A DNA stretch of 64,000 nucleotides, taken from Persephonella sp. (GTDB taxonomy: Bacteria > Aquificota > Aquificia > Aquificales > Hydrogenothermaceae). Within the stretch, counting starts at the first letter, position 1. Each line of letters starts with the position of its first letter. This document shows, piece by piece, positions 29,227-38,241 of the stretch. The translations under genes and the position numbers were made by a program. The stretch lies in the NCBI RefSeq assembly GCF_027023985.1, contig NZ_JALVTW010000033.1, positions 145,351-209,350 on the forward strand, read 5' to 3'. Below the pieces are notes generated by a model that was not told the DNA's origin, ran no database searches, and worked only from the letters and a program-made list of their open reading frames with translations.

Positions 29227-29984
29227 AATCTAACCCCAATCTGTGAGGAAAAATAATTATCAATTGCTTTTTTATTAAGTCCGTAGCTATAACTAACAGT
29301 TAAGAAATATTTATTTGTTATATCAAAAACTCCAAAGGTAGAAAGATATTTGCTATTATCTTCTTCAAAATCATAGGAACCGCTTAAATATAATCTGTCA
29401 TTTAATTGGTAACCGGCACCTATAGATGCGGAATACTGATTATCGCTGGATTTTCCCCTAAAGATCAAACCGTAATATGCAAAAATATCAAAATCTCCTA
29501 TATAAAAATCAGCATCTATCGAAGGTAAAACATCAATATTTTTGCTTCCAAACTCTTTCTTGGCAGTAGGAACTTTAATAGTTAATCCCGGCGTAATATC
29601 AAGATTTTTAGTGGAGAATGTATAACTACCGGAAATATAAGAACTTCCCATACCTCCTTTTTTATAAAAAGAATCATATATGTAATAATTTGAACTTAAT
29701 GAGAAATACCAGGCTTTATATCCATAAGATATAGATGCTGAAACATAGGAAGTCTCATATCCTTCATTTGTGTAGTAGCTTCCGCCTATTTTTGCAGAAA
29801 ACCAGCCGGCTTCCTCTTTTACCTGCTCAACAGGACAGCCATACTGGTTTACCAGCACATCAAAAGGGGTATTAGGACATTTATCTATGCTATCCTCCAC
29901 CCCGTCAAAATCAGTATCTGTAAAAGCAATTGCAGATTTTAATAACATCCCCAGCAACACCAAAAATATTATTCTGTGTAACAA
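29223..29984 (-). CDS. Outer-membrane barrel protein with N-terminal thrombospondin type 3 repeat
   Basis: A 253-residue exported protein: signal peptide to about residue 20, then DTDFDGVEDSIDKCPNTP, a calcium-binding thrombospondin type 3 repeat as in OmpA-family proteins. A run of alternating hydrophobic/aromatic strands follows to a terminal Phe (QIGVRF), the usual recognition signal for the outer-membrane assembly machinery. The OmpA peptidoglycan-binding domain is absent. It starts with TTG and overlaps the regulator gene (ATGA), so its amount is probably tied to the two-component pair. Confidence 0.75.
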   Translation of the reverse strand: MLHRIIFLVLLGMLLKSAIAFTDTDFDGVEDSIDKCPNTPFDVLVNQYGCPVEQVKEEAGWFSAKIGGSYYTNEGYETSYVSASISYGYKAWYFSLSSNYYIYDSFYKKGGMGSSYISGSYTFSTKNLDITPGLTIKVPTAKKEFGSKNIDVLPSIDADFYIGDFDIFAYYGLIFRGKSSDNQYSASIGAGYQLNDRLYLSGSYDFEEDNSKYLSTFGVFDITNKYFLTVSYSYGLNKKAIDNYFSSQIGVRF

Positions 29985-30008
29985 GAAAAACTACCCCTTT
30001 CATATAAA

Positions 30009-30749
30009 CTACCATCTCATAACATTATCTATTTTTTTATAATTTCTGTATTTTTTCAATAACTTATCTTTATATTTTTTAATATCCCTATTGAAGTCTC
30101 TGAAGTCTTTATTTTTTCTTTCTTTTTCCCTATGAAAATTTTTATGTTTATATTCATGCTTTCTTTCTTTTTTATTTATATGCCCTTTAAACTTTCTATT
30201 TTCCCTGTTTTTTTCTTTATTAAAATTCTTATGCCCTATATTTCTACACTGATAACTATGATTATCAAAATTCTTCATAAAACCCTTAAAGTTTATATTT
30301 CTTAACACAGGTTTTGTAAAGTCTTTATCAAAATTTTTAAATCTGTTTATATTTTCATGGTGATTTTCAACTGATTTATGATTTTGATGCTCTCTATTTT
30401 TGTTTGGTTTATTTTCGTTAGAATGCTTTGTCCTATTATTATGTTCCCTGTTTGTATTGTTGTTATCTCTGTAATTTTCGTGTCTCTCAGGTATTTCTCT
30501 GTTTTGATTCCTCTGATTTTCTTTTATTTGATGTATTACCTGTTGCAAAATTTTTTGTCTCTTTTCTGCTTCCAGTTGGCGAATAAGAAGTTTAATTTTG
30601 TTCATGTATATATATTTCTTGTCTGCAGGGGCATTTTTGAACTGGTATATCAGTTCCCGGAGTTTAAGGGTATAATCTCCGGTTCCGTTATCCTGTGCTA
30701 TGGCTAAAGACACAAAAAAACCCATCAAAAGAATCAGGAGTTTTTTCAA
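30009..30749 (-). CDS. Secreted basic His/Asn/Lys/Arg-rich low-complexity protein
   Basis: A 246-residue exported protein: signal peptide MKKLLILLMGFFVSLAIA, a helical segment to about residue 85 (YMNKIKLLIRQLEAEKRQ), then a long low-complexity region dominated by Asn, Lys, Arg, His and Glu, with few hydrophobics and one cysteine. Many His residues could bind metal. The start is taken as TTG 30749, since AGGAGG at 30762-30767 lies upstream of it; a TTG at 30770 precedes that site. It lies 24 bases before the barrel gene and ahead of the two-component genes. No family recognised. Confidence 0.6.
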   Translation of the reverse strand: MKKLLILLMGFFVSLAIAQDNGTGDYTLKLRELIYQFKNAPADKKYIYMNKIKLLIRQLEAEKRQKILQQVIHQIKENQRNQNREIPERHENYRDNNNTNREHNNRTKHSNENKPNKNREHQNHKSVENHHENINRFKNFDKDFTKPVLRNINFKGFMKNFDNHSYQCRNIGHKNFNKEKNRENRKFKGHINKKERKHEYKHKNFHREKERKNKDFRDFNRDIKKYKDKLLKKYRNYKKIDNVMRW

Positions 30750-30821
30750 CTTTATATTAACCCTCCTCAACCTCTGTTAATAATTAATAATAAGATAAAA
30801 ATGTTACATTTTCATTACATC

Positions 30822-32894
30822 TTAATGGACAGGGATGATTTTAACCTTGATAGCTTTAAATCTTGCCGTTTTTACAAAGGAATCTGATTCATCTCCAAAC
30901 AGAAAATTAATCTTACTCTTTGCGAAGTGAAATGTGGTATATAGGGTTCCTTTTTTTAACCAGGGAACATACTCAATACTTAAAACTTCCGATTCTCCGT
31001 ATTTGGATTTAAGTATTGCTTTTTGAGTATTATTAAGTCTTTCCCTATCTTCTTCACTTACAAATAACTTATCCTCATTCATTTTTGATATTAAAGATAT
31101 ACACTCTTTTGTTTGGACAGCATTGTTGTAGTGAATTAATGCTCTTCCGGTGGTCAGATAAAAGTCAGAAAATTCATTTTCCTCCAGCAATTCAGCAACC
31201 ATTCCCCGTTTTTCCCATTGCTTATAATGAAACTTCCCATATCCATCTGGAGTCCTGAATTTGTCTATATGCAGGATAGGAGTATCTTCTTCTTTAACTG
31301 GCCATTGTAAGCCCCTTAGTCTATTTTGTTTGAGTTTTTCATAAGAAGCTCCTGAAAACCTTTCCGGTGCTTCTTTCCTAACTTCATTCCATACATCCTC
31401 AGAGTTTTTATAAGATGTATTTATTCCCATTCTTTTGGCTATCTCATCTAAAACCTGCCAATCATCTGGCAGGTCTGAATATACAACAGGCTGGGATAGA
31501 TGAAGTCTCCTTTCTGCATTCACATAAACACCTTCTTTTTCATAGGCACTTTTTACACCAAAAATGATATCTGCATATTCTGTAATCTCATTTGGAAATA
31601 ACTCATTAACAACAAGGAGTTCAAGCTGTTTTAAAGCTTTATGAATTTTATTCTGGTTAGGATGTATATGAGCAATATCCTCACCTATGTTATAAATGGC
31701 TTTTATTTTCCCTTCTAAAATTGCATCTATAATATCAGGGGTCATCAAGCCTATTTCTTGTGGTGTTTTGTAATCCGGGTCGTAGTATGGCAAACATCCC
31801 ATATCACAGGCACCCTGAACATTATTCTGTCCCCTGAGTGGCATCAGTCCTGCACCTTTTTTCCCTATATTGCCTGTTAAAAGGGCAAGATGTGTAATCG
31901 CCATTACAGTATAACTACCGTCTATATGTTCGGTAACTCCGAGCCCCCAGAGTATCATGGATTTCCTTGTGGCATACAGCCTTGCAACCTGCCGTATTTT
32001 TTCCGGTAGATCTTCATATCCTTTTATTTTTAGGAACAAATCAGGGTCTGTATAAGGGTCATTAAGTATTTTTTCTTTGTATTCTTCAAATCCTTTGACC
32101 CTCTCATTTAAAAACCGTTCATTATAAAGATTTTCTTCTATAATAACCCTTGCCATCATATTCAGGACAAGGAGATTGGTCTCAAAAGGAATGGTAAGCT
32201 GATAGGTGGCAAATTTTGATAGGGGAATTTCCCTGACATCTATTACTGCAAGGGGAATTCCTTCCCTGACAACATCTAAAATTCTATTAGCCACAATTGG
32301 ATGTGCCTCTGTTGTGTTTGAACCAATCACAATTAAAAATTCTGTGTTGTAAATATCATTAAAAGGATTTGTTGCAGCACCTTCCCCGATGGTTGTTCTC
32401 ATTCCTTTCAGGGATGGAGAATGGCATACACGGGCACAGTTGTCAATATGTGGAGAACCTATATACTTTCTAATAAATTTCTGGAAGTAATAGGCACTTT
32501 CACAGTTTGTTCTTGCTCCACCTATACCTGCTATTGCATAGGGGGAATATTTTTCTTTTATCTGATTTAATTTCCATGCGGCTATATCACAGGCAAGGTC
32601 AAAATCTGCTTCATAAAATTTTTCATCAAAATCAATTAGTGTGTTTAATCTGTCTTTTATATAAGATGGGAAAAGTTCTTTATTTTTTTGTATAAACTCT
32701 TTTTTTATTCTAGGTTTTTTTATTCGATAAGGAGAATATAGATATTCCCAGCCTTTACGGCCTTTGATACATAGTTTTCCGAGGGATACTTCCCCTTCCT
32801 TTTTAGCAAAGGCTTTTATAATCTGACCATCATCAAGGCTGAAGGATATATCACAGCCTACACCGCAATAGGTGCATACTGTATCTATAATCAA
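30822..32894 (-). CDS. Formate dehydrogenase-like molybdopterin oxidoreductase, catalytic subunit
   Basis: A 690-residue enzyme of the DMSO-reductase family: N-terminal [4Fe-4S] ligands C7, C10, C14 and C42, the formate dehydrogenase active-site segment CARVCHSPS with Cys157 where E. coli FdhF has selenocysteine, followed by the conserved His, and RGQNNVQGACDMG for the pterin cofactor. No Tat signal, so it is cytoplasmic. No electron-transfer, membrane or fdhD genes are adjacent. The TTG start is supported by GAGGAG eight bases upstream; a TATAAT lies at 32935-32930 (minus strand). Nitrate reductase is less likely because of the Cys-His pair. Confidence 0.82.
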   Translation of the reverse strand: MIIDTVCTYCGVGCDISFSLDDGQIIKAFAKKEGEVSLGKLCIKGRKGWEYLYSPYRIKKPRIKKEFIQKNKELFPSYIKDRLNTLIDFDEKFYEADFDLACDIAAWKLNQIKEKYSPYAIAGIGGARTNCESAYYFQKFIRKYIGSPHIDNCARVCHSPSLKGMRTTIGEGAATNPFNDIYNTEFLIVIGSNTTEAHPIVANRILDVVREGIPLAVIDVREIPLSKFATYQLTIPFETNLLVLNMMARVIIEENLYNERFLNERVKGFEEYKEKILNDPYTDPDLFLKIKGYEDLPEKIRQVARLYATRKSMILWGLGVTEHIDGSYTVMAITHLALLTGNIGKKGAGLMPLRGQNNVQGACDMGCLPYYDPDYKTPQEIGLMTPDIIDAILEGKIKAIYNIGEDIAHIHPNQNKIHKALKQLELLVVNELFPNEITEYADIIFGVKSAYEKEGVYVNAERRLHLSQPVVYSDLPDDWQVLDEIAKRMGINTSYKNSEDVWNEVRKEAPERFSGASYEKLKQNRLRGLQWPVKEEDTPILHIDKFRTPDGYGKFHYKQWEKRGMVAELLEENEFSDFYLTTGRALIHYNNAVQTKECISLISKMNEDKLFVSEEDRERLNNTQKAILKSKYGESEVLSIEYVPWLKKGTLYTTFHFAKSKINFLFGDESDSFVKTARFKAIKVKIIPVH

Positions 32895-32984
32895 GATTTT
32901 TTCTCCTCTGGGAAAGATGATTAGAAAATATTATATTGGAAGAATGGAGATAAAATATGATTTTTCTGATTGAAATGAAAAGAA

Positions 32985-33011
32985 AATAAAAAAGGAGCTT
33001 TAAAGCCCCTT
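32985..33011 (-). terminator. Terminator of bpsA
   Basis: On the minus strand AAGGGGC (33011-33005), loop TTTAAA, GCTCCTT (32998-32992; one G-U pair) then a T-rich run. It starts six bases after the bpsA stop. Confidence 0.8.
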
Positions 33012-33016
33012 ATGAT

Positions 33017-34093
33017 TTATGTTGTTGAGCCTTCCTCGTCTAAGTAAAGCTCTCTGAATACTTCATCTTTGATTTGTTCGTTTTCGCCTTTGAATCCTGG
33101 CATAGCCTCAATTCTATACCATGCAGAACGATACCATATATCAGATGGTCCTTTGTTTACAGGTGCTACTTTTTGTGCTCTTGTTTCTTCGTGATATTCC
33201 CAATTCATATATGCGTTAAAGTCCTGAACAATGTCTGTGATAACCATTCCGTAATCATTTAATAAAGCCTTCTGGAACTGCTGCCATCTGTTTAAAGAAG
33301 AGTCTCTGAGTGTTAATCCAAAGTATCCAGCTGAACCCTCTCCCTTAAGTGCAGCAATTCCCCTTGCGATAAATGCTTTGAATGCTTTTACTGTTTCAGG
33401 AGGATCTGTTATAAATACATCAAAGGCACCAATCCATTCTTCTGGGAATGGATTTCTAAGGTCAAATCTGATTGCCTCAGCGTTGTCTATTCCAAGCTCT
33501 TTGAATATTCTGTTATCAAAATCAATTGACCTTTCATCAATATCAAGTATAAGAACTCTTCTTGCAAGACCTGTTAAAGCAACTGCGAGACCTGTAAGGT
33601 CGTCCTCTGCTCCCATAACAAGGATATCTCTGTTTCTTAAATCCTCCCTTGAATCAAGGAAAAGGATTCTTGAGATTGTTGTTTCAGGGGTAACAGAACC
33701 CTGGTCATACTCTTGAATAGCTTTTGGTCTGTCTTTTGCCAGTTCAACAAATGTTCTATACCATTCTTTGTTTGCATAGAAAGGAATTCCCCTTCCTTCA
33801 CAAGCCTGACATGTGTAGTCCACATAAGGTGGAATGTTTAATTCCTTTATAAGATTAAATCCTTTTTCTGTGATATAAAGCTCATCATTTTCGACTTTAA
33901 CAAAACCTTCTTCAATAAGACCTTTTACTATTTCTGAAGCTGCTGGAACTGGAAGGTCTGAGTAATCAACAACTTTCCAGAAGTCTGATGTTACTTGCAG
34001 TGCAGCAAGAACCCTTTCAACATTTCTAAGAATAAGTTTGATATTTGTTTTTTCTGTTGCTCTGTCAGCAATCTTTTTCAAAATTTCTGCCAA
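33017..34093 (-). CDS. bpsA: N4-bis(aminopropyl)spermidine synthase
   Basis: Adds aminopropyl groups from decarboxylated S-adenosylmethionine to spermidine to give branched polyamines that stabilise nucleic acids in thermophiles. The 358-residue protein has the N-terminal winged-helix-like domain, a TCQACEGRG segment near residue 95, the nucleotide-binding GAEDDLTGLAVAL (about 160) and the DPPET motif (about 230) typical of the BpsA (DUF43) family. It lies 12 bases after speE, which makes its substrate, and ATG follows AAGGAGG. Confidence 0.93.
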   Translation of the reverse strand: MAEILKKIADRATEKTNIKLILRNVERVLAALQVTSDFWKVVDYSDLPVPAASEIVKGLIEEGFVKVENDELYITEKGFNLIKELNIPPYVDYTCQACEGRGIPFYANKEWYRTFVELAKDRPKAIQEYDQGSVTPETTISRILFLDSREDLRNRDILVMGAEDDLTGLAVALTGLARRVLILDIDERSIDFDNRIFKELGIDNAEAIRFDLRNPFPEEWIGAFDVFITDPPETVKAFKAFIARGIAALKGEGSAGYFGLTLRDSSLNRWQQFQKALLNDYGMVITDIVQDFNAYMNWEYHEETRAQKVAPVNKGPSDIWYRSAWYRIEAMPGFKGENEQIKDEVFRELYLDEEGSTT

Positions 34094-34105
34094 TTGTTTA
34101 CCTCC

Positions 34106-34939
34106 TTAAGATTTTTTTATCATATCCTGAACAAATTTAGGCAGTGCAAAAAGACAAGCATATATGCTATCACAAAAGTATTTAGTTTTCAATTCCTTAA
34201 CCCTTTCTGCATTTTGCGAAGTATCGGTTATATCAATAACATCAGAAGCGATGGTAAAACTCCACATACCAGAAGGATATGTAGGCACATAAGCCAGATA
34301 GATACCAACATTTTTAAATACTTTTTTTATCTGGGAAACTGCATTTTTAAAGTATTCCTCTTGAAGCATTGGAGATTCAGTCTGGGCAACCATTATTCCG
34401 TTATCTTTTAGGGATGCTTTTACTTTTTTATAAAATTCTTCGCTGAAAAGCACCTCAGAAGCTCCTACAGGGTCCGAAGAATCCATTATTATTACATCAT
34501 AGTAATTTTTCTTTTCCTCTAAAAATGCATTTCCATCTTCTATAAAGATTTTTACTTTAGGGTCTTTTAATTTTTCTGATATGGTTGGAAAATATTTTTC
34601 TGAAACAATTATCACTTCTTCATCTATTTCACATAGGTGGACTTCCTCAACAGATGGGTGTTTTAGAACTTCTCTGACTGTTCCACCATCTCCACCACCG
34701 ATAACAAGCACTTTTTTAGGCTCTGGATGCATAACCATAGCAGGATGTGCCAGCATCTCATGGTAAATAAACTCATCTTTTTCTGTTGTCTGAACCAGTC
34801 CATCAAGTATAAGCACTTTCCCAAACTGTGGCGTGTCTAAAATAACGATTTCCTGATACTTTGATTTAATTTTTTTAACTTCATCTGCTTTAAGTGTAAG
34901 ACCAACACCATCTGTCCAGTATTCAGTGAACCATATCAA
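34106..34939 (-). CDS. speE: Spermidine synthase
   Basis: Aminopropyltransferase that makes spermidine (or a homologue) from putrescine/agmatine-type substrates and decarboxylated SAM. The 277-residue protein has GGGDGGTVREVLKHP (about residue 85), the acidic ribose-binding CEIDEEVI and the catalytic region MDSSDPVGASEVLF. The TTG start has AGGAGG nine bases upstream; the nearby ATG is out of frame. It is the middle gene of an M16-like/speE/bpsA operon, so the enzymes act in sequence. Confidence 0.95.
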   Translation of the reverse strand: MIWFTEYWTDGVGLTLKADEVKKIKSKYQEIVILDTPQFGKVLILDGLVQTTEKDEFIYHEMLAHPAMVMHPEPKKVLVIGGGDGGTVREVLKHPSVEEVHLCEIDEEVIIVSEKYFPTISEKLKDPKVKIFIEDGNAFLEEKKNYYDVIIMDSSDPVGASEVLFSEEFYKKVKASLKDNGIMVAQTESPMLQEEYFKNAVSQIKKVFKNVGIYLAYVPTYPSGMWSFTIASDVIDITDTSQNAERVKELKTKYFCDSIYACLFALPKFVQDMIKKS

Positions 34940-34952
34940 TATTCTAAACCTC

Positions 34953-36227
34953 CTATGGTTTTACAATTACACATCTGTATCCTGAAGGAATATATTTTTT
35001 CCATGTTTCTATTATCTGGTCTTTTGTTACCTTATTAATTCTTTGTGGATACTCTTTATCCATCTGATAACCTAATCCCATAGTCTCAAACCAGCCTATA
35101 TACCATGATTGTTTAGCTCTTGTTTGATGTTCCATAAGGAAATGACCTACAATTTTTTCCTTTGCTGTTTTTATCTCATCATCGGTTATCCCATTTTTTA
35201 TACTTTCTACAACCTCTTCTATTCCTTTTACAGACTCTTCCGTTTTTTGTGGTGCTGTTCCAATATAAGCTATCAGTCTGCCCATATTCCTCCTTGTTGG
35301 GAAAAATGAACCCACAGCATAAGCAAGTCCTCTTTTTTCTCTAAGTTCCTGAAACAGCCTTGATGTAAATCCGTCCCCTAAAATTCCGTTTAAAACCTTC
35401 ATCGCAAAATATTCTTTATCCGTTGCTGTTGGGGCTTCATAGGCAAATAGGATTGTTGATTGGGCACCTTCTCTTTTCAGGGTTTTACATTTTTTTCCTT
35501 TTAGTTTGTAGTCATAATGGGGGAATTTATACTCTTTTGCAGGTAGTTTAGCAAAAACATCCTTTATATACTTTTCCGCTTCAGTATAAGGCATATCTCC
35601 AACTATAGAAACCACAAATCTCTTACCATTTAAAAGCTGTTTCCATCTTTTTTGGATATCTTTAATAGTAATTTTTGAAACATCTTCCTCTGTCCCAAGG
35701 GGAGAATACTGGTATGGGGTTCCCTTATACATTTCTTTTCTGAGGGCATCGAAGGCATAAGAAAATCCTTCTTCTTTCTTAGCTCTTATCTGGGCAATAA
35801 CATTTCTTTTTTCCATCTGAAGTTTATCTTCAGGGAAAAGAGGGTTATAAATCATATCTTTTATAACTTCCATGCCTTTTTGAAAATCCTTTACCCTTAA
35901 AGCAAACTCTATTGTTGAGTATTCCTCTCCAACAGAAGTTGAGATATATCCTCCGCTATCTTCAAAAACTTTGTTTATCTGATAAGCAGAGAAATTTTTA
36001 CTACCTTTAAGGAGAAGTGCTAACGTTAAATTTGTAAGACCTTTTTTTCCTTTAGGGTCTTCAAGGGAACCACCCTTGATAAAAACCGTCCCGGCAATAA
36101 TACCTTCTCCTTCTGTCTGTTTAAACAAAATAGTTACGCTGTTTGGCAAAATATTCTTAATCACCTTTTCCTCCCCAAAAACCGGAAGTATTAATAAAAG
36201 AAAAAACAGAAAAATTCTATATAACAT
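34953..36227 (-). CDS. M16-family peptidase homologue without the zinc motif
   Basis: A 424-residue exported protein (signal peptide to about residue 18, PVFGEEK) with the pitrilysin/processing-peptidase fold. At the place of the zinc-binding HxxEH the sequence reads GLTNLTLALLLKG, so the three metal or catalytic residues are replaced (N, L, A). The C-terminal half retains the R/Y region (LREKRGLAYAVGS). It resembles the inactive subunit of two-component M16 proteases. No active M16 gene is adjacent here. ATG 36227 is preferred over a TTG three bases upstream. Confidence 0.82.
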   Translation of the reverse strand: MLYRIFLFFLLLILPVFGEEKVIKNILPNSVTILFKQTEGEGIIAGTVFIKGGSLEDPKGKKGLTNLTLALLLKGSKNFSAYQINKVFEDSGGYISTSVGEEYSTIEFALRVKDFQKGMEVIKDMIYNPLFPEDKLQMEKRNVIAQIRAKKEEGFSYAFDALRKEMYKGTPYQYSPLGTEEDVSKITIKDIQKRWKQLLNGKRFVVSIVGDMPYTEAEKYIKDVFAKLPAKEYKFPHYDYKLKGKKCKTLKREGAQSTILFAYEAPTATDKEYFAMKVLNGILGDGFTSRLFQELREKRGLAYAVGSFFPTRRNMGRLIAYIGTAPQKTEESVKGIEEVVESIKNGITDDEIKTAKEKIVGHFLMEHQTRAKQSWYIGWFETMGLGYQMDKEYPQRINKVTKDQIIETWKKYIPSGYRCVIVKP

Positions 36228-36341
36228 CAATCCACCTCAAAACTTGAAAAATCCTAATTTCCAACAATATTTAATCAATTAAACCACAGTTATGTGATAA
36301 TATTTATTTTAAATCATTAAATCTGAAAAGGGGTGTGAAAG

Positions 36342-37670
36342 TTGTTTGAGCTTCTAACAGAAAAATTTAGTAATGTTGTTGAAAAATTAAAAAGGGTAAA
36401 AAAACTTGATGAAAAAACAATAGATGAAGCTCTTAAAGACATAAGAAGAGCATTATTAGAAGCTGATGTAAATATAGACGTTGTAAAACAATTTTTAAAT
36501 GATGTTAAACAAAAATTAGTAGGTCAGGAAGTAATAAAAGGGCTTAATGCCGGTGAAACAGTAATAAAACTTATCTATGATGAACTACTGAATATATTAG
36601 GTGAAGAAGCTCCTCTTAATAAATCGGAAAAACCTCCTACAGTTATAATGCTTGTAGGTCTTCAGGGAACAGGTAAAACAACTACAGCAGGTAAACTTGC
36701 AAGATGGCTTAAATCAAAAGGATATGCAGTAGGAGTTGTATCAACAGACGTTAGAAGACCTGCAGCCGGAAGACAGTTATGCACACTTGCAGAAACTATT
36801 GGTGTTCCATGCTTTATAGATGAAGAAGAAAAAGACGCCGTCCGACTTACAGAAAAGGTAATCCAAAAAGCTAAAGACGCAGGTTTATCACATATAATCC
36901 TTGATACAGCCGGTCGTCTTCATATTGATGAAGAATTAATGGATGAACTTGTCAAAATAAAAGAAAAAGTTAACCCTGCAGAAATCCTGTATGTTGCAGA
37001 TGCAATGCAGGGTCAGGATGCAATAAACACAGCAGAGGAATTCCACAAAAGACTGGGATTAACAGGGGTAATCCTTACAAAACTGGATGGTGATGCAAAA
37101 GGTGGTATAGCCCTTTCTGTCAGAAAAGTTTTAGGAGTTCCTATTAAATTCATCGGTGTCGGTGAAAAAATAGAAGATTTTGAGCCTTTCCATCCTGACA
37201 GAATAGCTCAGAGAATCCTGGGACTTGGTGATATTCAAACCTTAATGGAAAAAATGCAGGCTGCTATAGATGAAGAAAAAGCTCAAGAAATGGCAAAAAG
37301 GGTAATGAACGCCGAATTTACCCTTGATGACCTGAGGGAACAACTCCAGATGATTAGAAACTTAGGACCCCTTGAAAATGTATTAAAAATGATTCCAGGA
37401 ATAGGTTCAAAAATAAAAGACCTTAAAGTTGACGAAAAACAGTTTATCAAAATAGAGGCTATAATTAACTCAATGACCCCTGAAGAAAGGGCAAATCCCC
37501 ACATAATCAATGGAAGTAGAAAAAGGAGAATAGCAAGGGGTAGTGGAACAACAATAATGGATGTAAACAGAGTGCTAAAACAATATAAAGAAATGAAGAA
37601 AATGATGAAAAAATTCAAAAAATCTGGTAAAATGAAACTTCCGTTCAATATGCCTAATTTACCATTTTAA
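36342..37670 (+). CDS. ffh: Signal recognition particle protein Ffh
   Basis: GTPase that binds 4.5S RNA and signal peptides and targets ribosomes to FtsY and the SecYEG translocon. The 442-residue protein has the N domain, the G domain (GLQGTGKTTTAGKLARWL about residue 104, DTAGRLHID, TKLDGDAKGG) and the methionine-rich M domain ending KMKLPFNMPNLPF. It starts with TTG; AGGGG lies about eight bases before. It heads ffh-rpsP-khpA. Confidence 0.97.
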   Translation: MFELLTEKFSNVVEKLKRVKKLDEKTIDEALKDIRRALLEADVNIDVVKQFLNDVKQKLVGQEVIKGLNAGETVIKLIYDELLNILGEEAPLNKSEKPPTVIMLVGLQGTGKTTTAGKLARWLKSKGYAVGVVSTDVRRPAAGRQLCTLAETIGVPCFIDEEEKDAVRLTEKVIQKAKDAGLSHIILDTAGRLHIDEELMDELVKIKEKVNPAEILYVADAMQGQDAINTAEEFHKRLGLTGVILTKLDGDAKGGIALSVRKVLGVPIKFIGVGEKIEDFEPFHPDRIAQRILGLGDIQTLMEKMQAAIDEEKAQEMAKRVMNAEFTLDDLREQLQMIRNLGPLENVLKMIPGIGSKIKDLKVDEKQFIKIEAIINSMTPEERANPHIINGSRKRRIARGSGTTIMDVNRVLKQYKEMKKMMKKFKKSGKMKLPFNMPNLPF

Positions 37671-37690
37671 TAACAGGAGGTAGTGAAAAC

Positions 37691-37939
37691 TTGGTAAGGA
37701 TAAGACTTTCAAGAGCAGGAAGAAAGAAGCATCCAGTTTACAGAATGGTTGTAATGGATAGCAGAGCACCAAGAGAATCTAAGTATATTGACTATATTGG
37801 AACTTATGACCCAATATTAAAAACAGGAAATATTAATGTAGAAAAAGCAAAAGAATGGCTTGCAAAAGGTGCACAGCCTACAGAAAGAGCTTTAAAAATA
37901 TTAAAACAGTTTGGATTGGAAGAGACAGCAAAACCTTAA
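37691..37939 (+). CDS. rpsP: 30S ribosomal protein S16
   Basis: An 82-residue ribosomal protein needed for 30S assembly. The N-terminus VRIRLSRAGRKKHPVYRMVV and the segment YIDYIGTYDP are diagnostic. It starts with TTG, ten bases after AGGAGG at 37675-37680, and sits between ffh and khpA in the order common in bacteria. Confidence 0.97.
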   Translation: MVRIRLSRAGRKKHPVYRMVVMDSRAPRESKYIDYIGTYDPILKTGNINVEKAKEWLAKGAQPTERALKILKQFGLEETAKP

Positions 37940-37973
37940 TCTGAAACAGAAAATCTAAACGGAGGGAAGTTCA

Positions 37974-38213
37974 ATGAGCAAATTACAGGAACTGGTAGAG
38001 TTCGTGGCAAAATCACTGGTAGACCACCCGGACAAAGTGGAAGTTAAGGAAATTGAAGGTGAAAAAACAACTGTTATTGAATTAAAAGTTGCTCCTGAAG
38101 ACCTTGGGAAAGTTATTGGAAGACAAGGAAGAACAGCAAGAGCTATCAGAACTTTACTTGCTGCTGTTGCAAGAAAACAAAACAAAAGAGCAGTATTAGA
38201 GATTTTAGAATAA
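37974..38213 (+). CDS. khpA: KH-domain RNA-binding protein KhpA
   Basis: A 79-residue single KH domain with the GxxG loop in [13 protein letters not shown]. KhpA (YlqC) binds many RNAs, often with KhpB, and lies after rpsP in many genomes. The rimM, trmD and rplS genes that commonly follow are absent here; instead a terminator begins eight bases after the stop. Confidence 0.93.
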   Translation: MSKLQELVEFVAKSLVDHPDKVEVKEIEGEKTTVIELKVAPEDLGKVIGRQGRTARAIRTLLAAVARKQNKRAVLEILE

Positions 38214-38220
38214 TAAATAC

Positions 38221-38241
38221 AGGGGCTTTTGCCCCTTTTTT
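38221..38241 (+). terminator. Terminator of ffh-rpsP-khpA
   Basis: AGGGGC, loop TTTT, GCCCC (38231-38235), then TTTTTT. It is nearly the same hairpin as that behind acnB. Confidence 0.88.
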
